NCBI RefSeq assembly: GCF_902459585.1
Contig: NZ_CABPSC010000002.1
Coordinates: forward strand, 310,001 to 374,000
Direction: 5' to 3'
DNA length: 64,000 nucleotides
Source: Pandoraea nosoerga
GTDB taxonomy: Bacteria; Pseudomonadota; Gammaproteobacteria; Burkholderiales; Burkholderiaceae
The position numbers were made by a program, and so were the translations under genes. Of the stretch, positions 46,201 through 54,849 are shown in pieces (positions within the stretch are counted from its first letter, which is position 1; every line of letters starts with the position of its first letter). The notes under the pieces are model-generated. The model was given only the letters and a program-made list of their open reading frames with translations. It was not told where the DNA came from and did no database searches.

Positions 46201-46608
46201 GGCCGGGCGCGTGGGATGCGCCAAGTTCGATGCGCTTTGGAGGCGGCGTGGATCGGGCGGGGCGTCGTCGTCAGTGCTCGCGCCGGCTTCAGCGCCCTCA
46301 GCGCCCTGAGCGGCGCGAAACGACGCCGCGCCAACGTCGGCACTGATCGCGACGTCGAGCGCAATGCCGTGGCGGCGCGTCGCACGCAGATATTCCGGCA
46401 GTTTGTCGTCGCACGTCGTTTCGTCGATCAGCAGGCGTGAGAAGCCCAGCGATGCGACGCTCTCGACCAGCGCGGCCCAGGCGTGCGGCGCGGGCAGCGG
46501 GCTGGCCATCAAGGCATAGATTCGCGGCGGCCCCATGCCGACGGCGATGTCGGTCATGGCAGCCGGAACATCAGCCGTGGCGCCTTGGCGCGAGGGCAAA
46601 TTAGACAT
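43210..46608 (-). CDS. glgE: Alpha-1,4-glucan:maltose-1-phosphate maltosyltransferase with long N-terminal extension
   Basis: The protein has 1132 residues; actinobacterial GlgE has about 700. The canonical enzyme begins near residue 480 ('RVVIEDVVPSLENGRFVAR') with the N-domain, followed by the GH13 barrel: 'MPPIHPIGRTHRKGRNN', the nucleophile Asp near 853 in 'FFRVDNPHTKPLPFWEW' and the Glu near 883 in 'VFLAEAFTRPKLM'. The first 480 residues look like a decayed or second GH13-like domain ('IYALMASPLPAPHAWAALV', 'GFDGVFLSSCWWDMRASW') broken by a low-complexity linker around 95-160. It transfers maltosyl units to growing alpha-glucan. First gene of the seven-gene operon. Confidence 0.9.
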
Positions 46609-46654
46609 TGCAACCGACTCCCGGGCTCTCGCGAGCGTTCAATGTCGTCGGTAA

Positions 46655-46670
46655 TGCAAGTTCTGTGCCT
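46655..46670 (-). promoter_or_regulatory. Weaker sigma-54-like promoter of the glgE-treY operon
   Basis: The minus strand reads AGGCACAGAACTTGCA: the TTGCA half is perfect, the -24 half has two mismatches, and GG-N10-GC spacing is kept. The -12 GC lies 47 bases before the glgE ATG. A sigma-70 promoter in the same stretch cannot be excluded. Confidence 0.4.
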
Positions 46671-46780
46671 TGGGTGTTGCCAACCTTACCGCCACGGGCA
46701 GTCGCGCAGGGCCGCGGACCGCTCCGGTGGCACCGGCGCTTATTGGCATGGATTTGTAGAAACTGCGACCGGCGATCTCC

Positions 46781-46801
46781 CAGCTCCCAGCTCCCAGCTC
46801 C
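46781..46801. repeat. 7-bp tandem repeat, three units
   Basis: Three copies of cagctcc lie head to tail in the gap between glgE and the permease gene, followed by degenerate 'cccgcttccgg'. The rest of 46609-46869 holds no gene. Confidence 0.75.
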
Positions 46802-46869
46802 CGCTTCCGGCCTCCCACCTCCCGCCTTCTACGTTACGGCCGCCGGGAAGCCTGAGGGCCCGACCCCGC

Positions 46870-48252
46870 TCAGCCCGGCCGGGCGCCACGCAACCGCCGG
46901 CGATTGAGCAGCAGCGGGATCGCGCCGACCACGATGCCGCCCATGCCGACGAGGTTGGTGACCCAATCGAACGTCGGAACGCTATAGAGCGCGATGAAGA
47001 ACAGGAAAACACCGCTCGCCACAGGCCACACGACGTGCGTGATGGCGCGCCATGGCGCGCGCCACGGCTGGCGTGTCAGCACCTCGCGGTAGTACCAGCC
47101 GCAGGCAAGTCCGGTCAGCCCGAGATAGAAGCAGATCTGGAAGCCGATCGCGGTGATCGAGTCTTGCAGGATGACGTTGATCGTCGGCAGATACGACGAC
47201 ATCAGCAGCAGCGCGAGGCCCGTGATCCAGATGAAGAAGATGGCGACGTGGGGCGTCTGCCAGCGCGGATGCAGACGCGCGTAGCGCTGGTGCAGGGCGC
47301 CGTCGCGGCTCTTGGCGAACAGTGTCCGCGTGAACTGGAGCATTTGCGTCTCGACCGTACCGACGGTGCTCAGCAGCACCGCGACGATGGCGACGTAACC
47401 CCACGTTGGGCCGAACAGCTTCTCCGCAATGGCGAAGATGATGTTCGTGTTGTAGTGCTGGATCTCGGCGTCCGACAGGCCCAGCAAGGTCACGACGATG
47501 AATACGAGGAAGAACGCCATCAGGAACACCATCGACCAGAACGCGGCGCGCCCGGGAATACGGTTCGCGTCGCGTGTCTCCTCGCTGAGATTCATGGTCA
47601 CATCCCAGCCGTAGTAGAAGAAGATCGCCACCAGTGCGCCATTGGCGAACGACTGCGGCGTGAACGCGAGCGGCGAGAACCATTGCAGGGAAAACGGATG
47701 CTGCGCCGCATGCGGGAACACGACGAGGCTCGCGACCAGGATCACGAGCAAAATGACGCCTTCGGCGATGGTCATCAGCACCTGCACGTAGCTCGTGAGC
47801 TTGATGCCCTTGACGACCACGGCGCTCACGAACGTGAGCCAGGCAGCAGCGATCAGGGTGACGTAGTGCACGTTGTTCATCAACGGCCGATCGAAGATGA
47901 GCAGGGTGGCGTTGGCCGCAGGGATCATGGCCGAGACCATGAACACGCAACAGAGCACCAGAAGGGCCCAGCCGGCGAAAAAGCCGAGCGTCCGGCCGAA
48001 GACCATGCTGACCCAGGCGTAGGAGGTGCCAGCGCTCGCCAGCGCGCGGTTCATGTTGATGAACGCGTAGGCGATGCCGAACATGATCAGCCCGCAAACC
48101 AGGATGCTCGCCGGCGAGAGCGTGCCGGCCGTGCCGATGATGGTGGATGTCGTGATCTCGATGCTGTACGCCGGCGCGGTGCCGGCAACACCCATGATCA
48201 CCGACTCGACGATGCCCAGCGAATCGGCGTTGAGCTTCGCAGAAGGATTCAT
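46870..48252 (-). CDS. APC-superfamily amino acid permease
   Basis: The protein has 460 residues from the ATG at 48252. I count about 12 hydrophobic helices. The first contains the substrate-site glycine motif 'VIMGVAGTAPAYSIEITTS', as in APC transporters with the LeuT fold. 'FFYYGWDVTMNLSEETRD', the conserved helix-6 region, is clear. It imports or exchanges amino acids or amines across the inner membrane; the substrate cannot be told. A longer in-frame start 21 codons upstream lacks a ribosome binding site. It appears independent of the glucan operon downstream. Confidence 0.85.
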   Translation of the reverse strand: MNPSAKLNADSLGIVESVIMGVAGTAPAYSIEITTSTIIGTAGTLSPASILVCGLIMFGIAYAFINMNRALASAGTSYAWVSMVFGRTLGFFAGWALLVLCCVFMVSAMIPAANATLLIFDRPLMNNVHYVTLIAAAWLTFVSAVVVKGIKLTSYVQVLMTIAEGVILLVILVASLVVFPHAAQHPFSLQWFSPLAFTPQSFANGALVAIFFYYGWDVTMNLSEETRDANRIPGRAAFWSMVFLMAFFLVFIVVTLLGLSDAEIQHYNTNIIFAIAEKLFGPTWGYVAIVAVLLSTVGTVETQMLQFTRTLFAKSRDGALHQRYARLHPRWQTPHVAIFFIWITGLALLLMSSYLPTINVILQDSITAIGFQICFYLGLTGLACGWYYREVLTRQPWRAPWRAITHVVWPVASGVFLFFIALYSVPTFDWVTNLVGMGGIVVGAIPLLLNRRRLRGARPG

Positions 48253-48577
48253 GGCGCGCGACTCGTGGTTGACATCGATGGATCGACTTTTACTCCGGGC
48301 CGAAGGCACGCACAAGTGGGGGAATGCCGTGCCGGAAGGAGGAGGGCAGCCGCCGCCCGGATGGCGCGACGGTGGGACCGCCGGGAACAGGGAGGAATAT
48401 CGGGAATGTCGGGCGGACCGGGGGCAGAGTCACTGCATCGAACGCGAGAGTCCCATTAAATCAATGACTTGTGGCGCCGCATGGGGACGCGGCAGAATAA
48501 CCCTCGTATTCCGATTTACGTGGTTTGCGTTGCACGGTTTGCGTGGTAGACCGGTTACTTTCCCTGGAGAGGTCGAA
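48253..48577. other. Divergent intergenic region, permease / FMN reductase
   Basis: No supported gene lies in these 325 bases. A duplicated 'ggtttgcgt' is seen about 30-50 bases before the reductase start. Promoters for both neighbours must lie here, but I could not assign -35/-10 boxes with confidence and found no GG-N10-GC site resembling those elsewhere. Confidence 0.5.
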
Positions 48578-49135
48578 ATGAGCACCTATCAGATTGCAGT
48601 CGTCGTCGGAAGCCTTCGCCGTGATTCGATCAATCACAAGCTGGCCAATGCGCTGGTGCGTATGGGGCCGCCGGAGTTCACGTTCAAGTTCGTGCAGATT
48701 GGCGATCTGCCGCTCTACGACCAGGACGACGACGGCAATCAGGCCGATGCCGTCAAGCGGCTGAAAGCGGAAATCTCCGCCTCGCAGGGGGTCATCTTCG
48801 TCACTCCCGAATACAACCGGTCGATGCCCGGCGTGTTGAAGAACGCCATCGACCATGCGTCGCGCCCTTATGGACAGAGCGCGTGGGCCGGCAAGCCGGC
48901 GGGCGTGCTGGGCGCGTCGATCGGCGCGATCGGCAGCGCGCTCGCGCAACAGCACCTGCGCAACGTTCTGGCTTATCTCGATATGCCGACACTGGGCCAG
49001 CCCGAAGTGTTCATCCAGGTCAAGGAAGGCTTCTTCGACGCGGCCGGCAACATCAGCAACGAAGGCACCGCCCAGTTCGTGAAGGGCTGGATGGATCGCT
49101 ACGTGTCCTGGGTCAAGGCACACGCGAAGGTGTGA
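48578..49135 (+). CDS. NADPH-dependent FMN reductase family protein
   Basis: The protein has 185 residues; the ATG follows 'tggagagg'. A flavodoxin-like fold with 'VVVGSLRRDSINHKLANAL' (the FMN phosphate loop) and the signature 'TPEYNRSMPGVLKNAIDHAS'. The family includes chromate, quinone and azo reductases (ChrR/YieF); 'GALGASIGAIG'-like residues near 110 and the length fit that group. It is cytosolic and probably protects against quinone or metal stress. Single-gene unit. Confidence 0.88.
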   Translation: MSTYQIAVVVGSLRRDSINHKLANALVRMGPPEFTFKFVQIGDLPLYDQDDDGNQADAVKRLKAEISASQGVIFVTPEYNRSMPGVLKNAIDHASRPYGQSAWAGKPAGVLGASIGAIGSALAQQHLRNVLAYLDMPTLGQPEVFIQVKEGFFDAAGNISNEGTAQFVKGWMDRYVSWVKAHAKV

Positions 49136-49285
49136 GCCGCCTCGGCCGGCACGCCAGCGCGCCATCCGCCAGCGCGCCGTCTTTTCCCGTCTCTTCCCGC
49201 TCGGGTGAAGTGCCGAGGTGCCGGCGTCTCGAGATACCGAAGTCTTCGTGGCTATCCCGCAGGGCCGCGCCACACGCGAAAATAC

Positions 49286-50560
49286 ATGAGATTCGTTGTT
49301 GCAACTTACGGAACGGAAGGCGATACCCGTCCACTGGCGGTACTATGCCGCGCTTTGATCGACGCCGGTCACGAGGCCACGCTGCTTGCCGATCGCTCGA
49401 CGCTTGGCGCGGCGACGGCGCTAGGCGTGCCTTCGGTGGCGCTGGCCGGCGACATCAAGGGCGTCATGACGCCGTCGGTGGGCATCTCCAACGTGGTGGC
49501 CGGCGAGCGCGGGTTCTCCAACATGGCGAACGCGCTGGCGCACATTGCCAATACGCATGCCGAAGCATGGCTTCGCGAGATCGTGACGACCGGCGGCGGC
49601 TGCGATGCGGTGATCGTCTCCGGCCTGGCGGCGTTCGTGGGGCTTTCGGCGGCCGAGGCGCTTGGCGTCAAGGCCATCGGCACGGGACTCATTCCGATTA
49701 CGCCGACGTCTGAATTCGCGTCGCCGTTCTTGCCGCAAGGCATCCCGCGATTTCTGCATGCGGCCAGCCAGCGTTTGGTGAACCAGATGCTCTGGCGTGC
49801 GTTCCGCAAGCAAACGAATGCCGCGCGCGCAGCCGTGTGCGCTCTGCCGCCCAGGCAGTCGCTCTGGACGGACCATCCGATGCTCTATGGCATTTCCCCG
49901 ACGCTCGTGCCGCAGCCGCGTGATTGGCCTGCCAATGCGCACGTATGCGGGCAGTGGGTGGCGCCGTGCGGCGAATGGACCGCGCCGGCGGCGCTCGCCG
50001 AGTTTCTGGCCGCCGGTGAGGCGCCGATCTACATCGGGTTCGGCAGTATGGCGGGGTTCGATCAGAAAGCCCTGCTCGCCGAAGTCGTCGCGGCCGTGGG
50101 CGGACGCCGAGCGCTGTTCTATCCGGGATGGAGCGGCGCCGATACGTCCGATACGTCCGATACGTCCGCTACGTCCGATAGGTCCGCTACGTCGGCGTTG
50201 CCCGCGAATTTTCACGTCATCGGCAATACGCCGCACGACTGGCTTTTCCCTCGGACGTCTGTCGTGATCCATCACGGCGGATCCGGCACGTCGCATTCGG
50301 CAACGCGGGCAGGGGTGCCATCAGTCGTCGTGCCGTTTGCCGGGGACCAGCCGTTCTGGGCGGACCGGCTGCGACGCGCCGGCGTCGCCGCACGCGCCGT
50401 TCCCGGCCGCAAGTTGAAGGCGTTCGCCTTGGCCAAACAGATCGAGTTCGCCGAACGGCCTGCGACCCGGGCGCTGGCACGGGAACTGGGCGAGCGAATG
50501 CGGGCGGAGACCGGGGTGCGCCGTGCGGTGGCGCTGATTCACGAGCTGATGCGCGCGTAA
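49286..50560 (+). CDS. UGT/MGT-type glycosyltransferase
   Basis: The protein has 424 residues from the ATG at 49286. N-terminal GT-B domain 'VATYGTEGDTRPLAVLCRAL' and C-terminal donor motif 'IHHGGSGTSHSATRAGVPSV' followed by 'PFAGDQPFWADRL', the signature of UDP-sugar:sterol/macrolide/rhamnolipid transferases (GT1). 'PIYIGFGSMAG' is also typical. A low-complexity insert 'ADTSDTSDTSATSDRSATSA' (about 284-305), encoded by a 9-bp repeat, sits in a surface loop between two strands. The natural acceptor is unknown; small lipids or hydrophobic metabolites are usual for the family. Confidence 0.85.
   Translation: MRFVVATYGTEGDTRPLAVLCRALIDAGHEATLLADRSTLGAATALGVPSVALAGDIKGVMTPSVGISNVVAGERGFSNMANALAHIANTHAEAWLREIVTTGGGCDAVIVSGLAAFVGLSAAEALGVKAIGTGLIPITPTSEFASPFLPQGIPRFLHAASQRLVNQMLWRAFRKQTNAARAAVCALPPRQSLWTDHPMLYGISPTLVPQPRDWPANAHVCGQWVAPCGEWTAPAALAEFLAAGEAPIYIGFGSMAGFDQKALLAEVVAAVGGRRALFYPGWSGADTSDTSDTSATSDRSATSALPANFHVIGNTPHDWLFPRTSVVIHHGGSGTSHSATRAGVPSVVVPFAGDQPFWADRLRRAGVAARAVPGRKLKAFALAKQIEFAERPATRALARELGERMRAETGVRRAVALIHELMRA
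50141..50194. repeat. In-frame 9-bp tandem repeat inside the GT1 gene
   Basis: Three perfect copies of gatacgtcc are followed by gctacgtcc, gataggtcc and gctacgtcg. Each unit encodes Asp/Ala-Thr/Arg-Ser, so copy-number changes would lengthen a loop without changing frame. Confidence 0.9.
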
Positions 50561-50603
50561 CGTGTCGCCATTGCTCTCGTCATGGGTCTCGTCACTGGAG
50601 TCG

Positions 50604-51053
50604 TCATTTGACGGTGTAGCCGCGGCCCTCCATGCAGGCGCCGTAGGCGTGCCAATACGAGTCCATTTCGGAGGCCTGCGCATTGTGCGCCGCTTGCGCC
50701 TGCGCCGCGTGTTGGCGCCGGGCTCGTACACCGCCGGCGAGCGCACCGGCGGTGGCGCCCACAGCCGCCCCGTGCCCCGGATCGCCGTGAGCCACGTCCC
50801 CGATGATCGCCCCTGCGGCCGCGCCGCGCGCCGCTCCCCCAACGCGCGCCCCGGTCGGGCCTGCCGGCGGCGGGGCCTGCTGCGCGACCACTGCCGGGTC
50901 GATGCCCGTATTTTGCTTGGCCCATGCGTAGCAAGCCCCGTCGTCACTGGACTGCTTTTCGGCGCTTTGACCGTGGGCAGGGTACACCGCGGGCTTCTGC
51001 GCGAAAACCGGCGCCGCCAGCGAAAGGCCGATCAGAAAAATGGTGAACTTCAT
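50604..51053 (-). CDS. Exported glycine-zipper protein
   Basis: The protein has 149 residues. A signal peptide ('MKFTIFLIGLSLAAPVFAQ', cleavage near 19) is clear. Residues 70-108 are Gly/Ala-rich with the spacing of glycine-zipper domains ('GARVGGAARGAAAGAIIGDV', 'GAAVGATAGALAGGV'). Cys41 and a Cys in 'HAYGACMEGRGY' could form a disulphide; 'ACMEGRGYTV' is the common end of YMGG-type outer-membrane-associated proteins. Function unknown, probably envelope stability. The convergent GT1 gene ends 43 bases away. Confidence 0.75.
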   Translation of the reverse strand: MKFTIFLIGLSLAAPVFAQKPAVYPAHGQSAEKQSSDDGACYAWAKQNTGIDPAVVAQQAPPPAGPTGARVGGAARGAAAGAIIGDVAHGDPGHGAAVGATAGALAGGVRARRQHAAQAQAAHNAQASEMDSYWHAYGACMEGRGYTVK

Positions 51054-51089
51054 GACGATCTCCGGTAGTTGGCAAGCGCGAGCCCTCGG

Positions 51090-51935
51090 TCAAAACACCA
51101 GCGTTGCCGTTGCCATGAACGTTGCCGTGCTCTTCAGGCGGTTCGTGGCAGTGACGGTGGGCACCCAGCGCGCGGAGAAGGACAACGGGTGCTTGCCGTC
51201 GAGCTTGGTGTCGTAGGTCACGATCGGCCCCATCGAAAAATCGTGCCCACGAAAGCCGTTCAGTCGGTCCGCGGTCGGGCCGCTGTCGCTGCCCAATTGC
51301 TGCGTCGTGCCCATGACCAGCCCGATGCCCAGGCCGTTCGAGAACTTCTTCAGGCCCATCACATCGAGCGTGAAGAGCGGGGCGTTTTGGTAGTCGGTGG
51401 CAGTGTTGCGCGTGTAGAACTGCACGCCGGCCACAACGTCGAATTCGAGGTTGTACGACGGTACGAACTTCGTATAGGCGACCTGCGGAATGAAAGTCCA
51501 GTTGTTCAGGCTGGTGTTGGCGAGCGCGTTCGCGTCATAGCGACCGGTCGGCGCCCATATCGCGACGGAGAACGACATGTGGTCCGTCGCGGAGAAGTGA
51601 TAGCCGGCGATGAGCGGGGTGAATGTGATATCGAACAGGTTCGACGCGTTTTGCGACGTGGTGGCCGACGCGTTGCCCACGCCAAGATTGGCCGTCGCCT
51701 TTGTCCAGAGATAGGGCAGCGTGAAGCTCGACGCGAAGTTCCATGCGCCGGTGCCCGTATCCCAGGTCTTGAGCAGCGTTGCCAGCGTAAACGACAGTTT
51801 CCCGTCGAGCCCCAGCGACGTCTTGCCGGCAATCGGCACCTGGCGGCTGCCGCCGATGTCGCCATCGAAGTAGATTTCGGCGAAATTCACCGCCCATATC
51901 GGCTCCGGCGAGACGACGCCGGCGTTCGGCTGCAC
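51090..51935 (-). pseudogene. MetA-pathway/phenol-degradation-type outer-membrane protein, 5' end missing
   Basis: The frame gives 281 residues, nearly all of a beta-barrel protein of the 'meta-pathway of phenol degradation' family: repeated amphipathic strands, 'LLKTWDTGTGAWNFASSFTL', 'APTGRYDANALANTSLNNW' and a terminal Phe ('TATLVF'), as expected for insertion by the BAM machinery. There is no signal peptide. The frame opens only at a GTG directly after the remains of a short-chain dehydrogenase gene and lacks a ribosome binding site. Without a signal peptide it cannot reach the outer membrane, so I call it a pseudogene created by a deletion. Confidence 0.65.
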
Positions 51936-51939
51936 GCCC

Positions 51940-52156
51940 GTACCACTCCCGTATCGAGTTCGAGCGCGATGGCAGGGACTCCAGCCTCCTTGGTTAGGGC
52001 GACAAGCGCATCGGCTTCCACCCGATTCGACTTGAAAGTGAAGATCGTGCGCACACCTCGTGATGCCAATCGCAATACGGTATCGCGACCGATGCCGCGA
52101 CTTCCGCCGGTGACTATGGCCACACGAGGGGCAGCATCCTTTGCAGTTCGTGACAT
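51940..52156 (-). pseudogene. N-terminal fragment of a short-chain dehydrogenase gene
   Basis: A good ribosome binding site (aaaggga) precedes the ATG at 52156. About 70 codons follow, with an intact SDR start: 'RVAIVTGGSRGIGRDTVLRL' and 'VPAIALELDTG'. Similarity then stops abruptly, close to 51945. The catalytic Asn-Ala-Gly, Ser and Tyr-x-x-x-Lys are absent; the frame runs into porin-gene DNA in the wrong phase and ends at 51887. The remnant and the headless porin gene therefore meet at one breakpoint. Confidence 0.7.
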
Positions 52157-52249
52157 ATTTCCCTTTCCTTTCACAACGTGGATGTGAATCAAGATTAGGG
52201 AGCGAACCGGACTTGTTGAATACCGAAATTTGTCAGGTTTTTGCCTATT

Positions 52250-52292
52250 AGTGCTTCGGCGGGGTGCTTCGGTGAGTGCTTCGGCGGGGTGC
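52250..52292. repeat. 18-bp direct repeat
   Basis: agtgcttcggcggggtgc occurs at 52250-52267 and again at 52275-52292, seven bases apart. It lies upstream of the SDR remnant, next to the palindrome at 52312-52327. Confidence 0.8.
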
Positions 52293-52311
52293 GCCTGATT
52301 CCATTATTTAA

Positions 52312-52327
52312 CATAATGTACATTATG
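52312..52327. promoter_or_regulatory. Perfect 16-bp palindrome, candidate repressor operator
   Basis: CATAATGTACATTATG is a perfect palindrome in an AT-rich pocket of a GC-rich region, the usual appearance of a TetR/MarR-type operator. It lies 156 bases upstream of the SDR remnant (minus strand) and 145 bases upstream of the methyltransferase gene (plus strand). No regulator gene of that class is adjacent. Confidence 0.5.
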
Positions 52328-52471
52328 CGAATGATGAGCATCGATGCGCAGCATCGTCTGGCGGGGCCGCCGGCCCGCTTCGCGTCTTTTCGGTAAACTG
52401 TCGGTCTTTCCGGGCCGCTGCGGCGCCCGCCGCGATCGCGCAATGGTTGCGCGCCGTTTTACCGTCTTCCC

Positions 52472-53332
52472 ATGTCGAACACCCACGAAATCCGTCCCGG
52501 TCAGTCCATCGAGCTATTGAAGGAGCTCCACATTCTCACGCGCGACGGCAAGATGAACCAGGACAGCCGGCGCAAGCTCAAGCAGGTCTACCATCTGTTC
52601 CAGTTCATCGAGCCGCTGCTTCAGGAGGTCAAGGCCGAACGCGGCCGTGTCACGCTGGTGGACCATGGGGCCGGCAAGTCCTATCTCGGGTTCATCCTCT
52701 ACGACCTGTTCTTCAAGGCGCTCGCCGACGACTCGCACATCTTCGGCATCGAGACGCGTGAAGAACTGGTCAAGACATCCCAGGCGCTGGCCACCCGGCT
52801 CGGCTTTCCCGGCATGTCGTTCCTGAATCTGTCGGTCGCCGATTCCATCGCCTCGCCCGCGCTGCCGCCGAGCGTGGATGTCGTCACCGCGCTCCACGCC
52901 TGCAATACCGCCACCGACGATGCAATCCGTTTCGCGCTGGCCAAACAGGCCCGCCACATCGTGCTGGTGCCGTGCTGTCAGGCCGAAGTCGCCAGCGTCC
53001 TGCGCAAGCACAAAGGCAAACAGCTCGCCGGCAATCCGCTGACGGAAATCTGGCGCCACCCGCTGCACACCCGTGAATTCGGCAGTCAGGTCACGAACGT
53101 GCTCCGCTGCCTGCAACTGGAAGCGCATGGCTATCAGGTCAGCGTCACCGAACTCGTCGGCTGGGAACACTCGATGAAAAATGAGCTCATCATCGCCCAA
53201 TACAAGGCTCTGCCACGCCGCCGTCCGGCCGAACGCCTCGAGAGCGTGCTGACCTCGCTCGGCCTCGAAGAACTTCGCGAGCGTTTCTCGACCGCCCCCG
53301 TGGGCGCTGACGACGCTGCCCGCCCCGCCTGA
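52472..53332 (+). CDS. Class I SAM-dependent methyltransferase (methyltransferase_32-like)
   Basis: The protein has 286 residues. The SAM-binding motif I is 'VTLVDHGAGKSYLGFILYDL' near residue 63, followed by 'IFGIETREELV'. 'VVTALHACNTATDDAIRFAL' and 'IVLVPCCQAEVASVL' are typical of the family that includes GSTCD-like and rRNA/protein methyltransferases. 'HSMKNELIIAQ' near the end completes it. The substrate is not known; an RNA or a small thiol are possibilities. No obvious ribosome binding site precedes the ATG, so a leaderless or later start is possible. Confidence 0.8.
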   Translation: MSNTHEIRPGQSIELLKELHILTRDGKMNQDSRRKLKQVYHLFQFIEPLLQEVKAERGRVTLVDHGAGKSYLGFILYDLFFKALADDSHIFGIETREELVKTSQALATRLGFPGMSFLNLSVADSIASPALPPSVDVVTALHACNTATDDAIRFALAKQARHIVLVPCCQAEVASVLRKHKGKQLAGNPLTEIWRHPLHTREFGSQVTNVLRCLQLEAHGYQVSVTELVGWEHSMKNELIIAQYKALPRRRPAERLESVLTSLGLEELRERFSTAPVGADDAARPA

Positions 53333-53423
53333 CGCCGTTCGAGCGCCCCGCCCTGACAGGAGCAAAACGCGCGACGCCCCCTGTCTGCTGGGCAGTCGGA
53401 TGCGCAATCGATTGGCAGTTGGG

Positions 53424-53777
53424 TCAGCACTTGCGCGGCGACGCCGGCTCGCAAAGCCCCGGCACGCCCTGACAGCAGTTTTCGGTGAGAAAGCCCACGA
53501 GCGCGTTCATCCGGTCGATGGAGGCGCTATAGAAAATGTATCGCCCTTCCTGCCGCGACGTAATGAGCCCCGCGTGAGCCAACTCCTTGAGGTGAAATGA
53601 CAGCGTGGCGTTGGGCAGGCCGAGAGCTTGCGCGATGTTGCCGACGCTCAAGCCGTCCGGGCCGGCCACGACCAACAGACGGAACACGGCAAGCCGGCTG
53701 CCCTGAGCAAGCGCGGCCAGGGCTTTGACGGCGTCGGTATCATTCAAGGTGATGCGCCCTCTGTCCAATGTTCCCAT
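53424..53777 (-). CDS. ArsR-family transcriptional repressor
   Basis: The protein has 117 residues. Winged helix-turn-helix with 'LAALAQGSRLAVFRLLV', recognition helix 'LPNATLSFHLKELAHAGLI' and wing 'SRQEGRYIFYSAS'. The typical ELxVCEL metal box in the recognition helix region is absent, but four cysteines sit near the C-terminus ('ENCCQG', 'LCEP', terminal Cys), a pattern of ArsR variants that sense arsenite through C-terminal thiols. A small palindrome TTCCGGAA at 53792-53799, just upstream of its start, may be part of its operator. No ars genes are adjacent. Confidence 0.82.
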   Translation of the reverse strand: MGTLDRGRITLNDTDAVKALAALAQGSRLAVFRLLVVAGPDGLSVGNIAQALGLPNATLSFHLKELAHAGLITSRQEGRYIFYSASIDRMNALVGFLTENCCQGVPGLCEPASPRKC

Positions 53778-53955
53778 GAGTGTTTCGATATTTCCGGAAT
53801 TCTAAGTCATTCCGTTGCGGCAGATGAGTGACAAGCGCCGAGAGTTCCGCCAGAATTCCCATCGGCTTGTCCTGGCGAACGCCCGGATCGCCGGTCAATT
53901 AGTTTGGCGTGCCAAGTCCGCAGTGCAACGAACCCCTCTGCTCAAGGCTTACGAC

Positions 53956-54843
53956 ATGTCACATCCCGTCTTTCTCGAGAGTCCGCCCTGGCCGCGCATG
54001 CCGGAGGGCCGTAAAGGCGAATTGCCGACTTACTTCGGGCGCGGCGGCCCGTCGCTCGAAGCCAATGCCGGAATTCCGCTGTTCTGGCGCGTCCTGTTTG
54101 CGCCCGAGGACATCCGCTTTGCCTACGTCATCGACGACTTCGACCCGCAGGACCAAGCCATCGAGATCGAGGAGTTTCTCGAAAACGCCTCGGAAGAGGA
54201 AAAGAATGCCAAGTACCCCTATCTGGTAACGACCAAGGCGCAGGCGCTCGAGCGCGCCGCTCGTCGTCGCGATGCATTGATCGCCTTGCTCGACGAGCGC
54301 TACGCCCCGATCTACGACGCCTTCGTCGACTACGTTGCGTCGGCTTACGGCGATTATGTCCTCGTGCGCACGAGTGGGCTGCCCGACGTGACCGACGCCA
54401 CAGGCTGGCTGACAGCCGAAATGGAGCGTGTCGCCACACTCGACGGCGGAAAACCCGTCGATGCGGGCTTTTCGGAAGAAGCCGACGAACTGCGCCGCGC
54501 GCGGGACGAGAGCGCCGTCTGGCAGACGACCGGCGTGGGCGACCCGCACGCAGCAGTCCATCCGTGGCCGAGCAAGGCGCTCATCGAGGTCTTTCCCGCC
54601 TGCGCTCCGCGTCCACGCCGAGAAGCGAGTACGGCGGCAACTGTTCCGGCAAAAGAAAAGCATCACTACCGTGACACGAATCGGCTCGACAAGATGCTGG
54701 AATGGGTCGCGGTCTTCGCGTTCGCCGGCGCGTTCCTCGGTACCTGGGTCGCCACGCATTCGGTCTGGCTGTCAATCCTCGCGACCGTCGTCGTGACCGC
54801 CATCTGCGTGTGGATCATGCTGCGGATCCGGCGCACGGACTAG
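53956..54843 (+). CDS. Membrane-anchored protein of unknown function
   Basis: The protein has 295 residues from the ATG at 53956; the frame is open 47 codons further upstream, but that part is basic and unlikely. The soluble N-terminal 240 residues are acidic ('DDFDPQDQAIEIEEFLEN', 'ASEEEKNAK'). Two hydrophobic helices at 251-290 ('WVAVFAFAGAFLGTWVAT', 'LSILATVVVTAICVWIML') anchor it, leaving a short basic tail. I recognise no family. A strong hairpin follows the stop. Confidence 0.65.
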   Translation: MSHPVFLESPPWPRMPEGRKGELPTYFGRGGPSLEANAGIPLFWRVLFAPEDIRFAYVIDDFDPQDQAIEIEEFLENASEEEKNAKYPYLVTTKAQALERAARRRDALIALLDERYAPIYDAFVDYVASAYGDYVLVRTSGLPDVTDATGWLTAEMERVATLDGGKPVDAGFSEEADELRRARDESAVWQTTGVGDPHAAVHPWPSKALIEVFPACAPRPRREASTAATVPAKEKHHYRDTNRLDKMLEWVAVFAFAGAFLGTWVATHSVWLSILATVVVTAICVWIMLRIRRTD

Positions 54844-54849
54844 CGAGGC

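Noticed and set aside
46483-48459. Plus-strand open frame (658 codons) opposite the permease
   Set aside because: The opposite strand encodes a 12-helix permease; this frame is hydrophilic, low-complexity and without a ribosome binding site.
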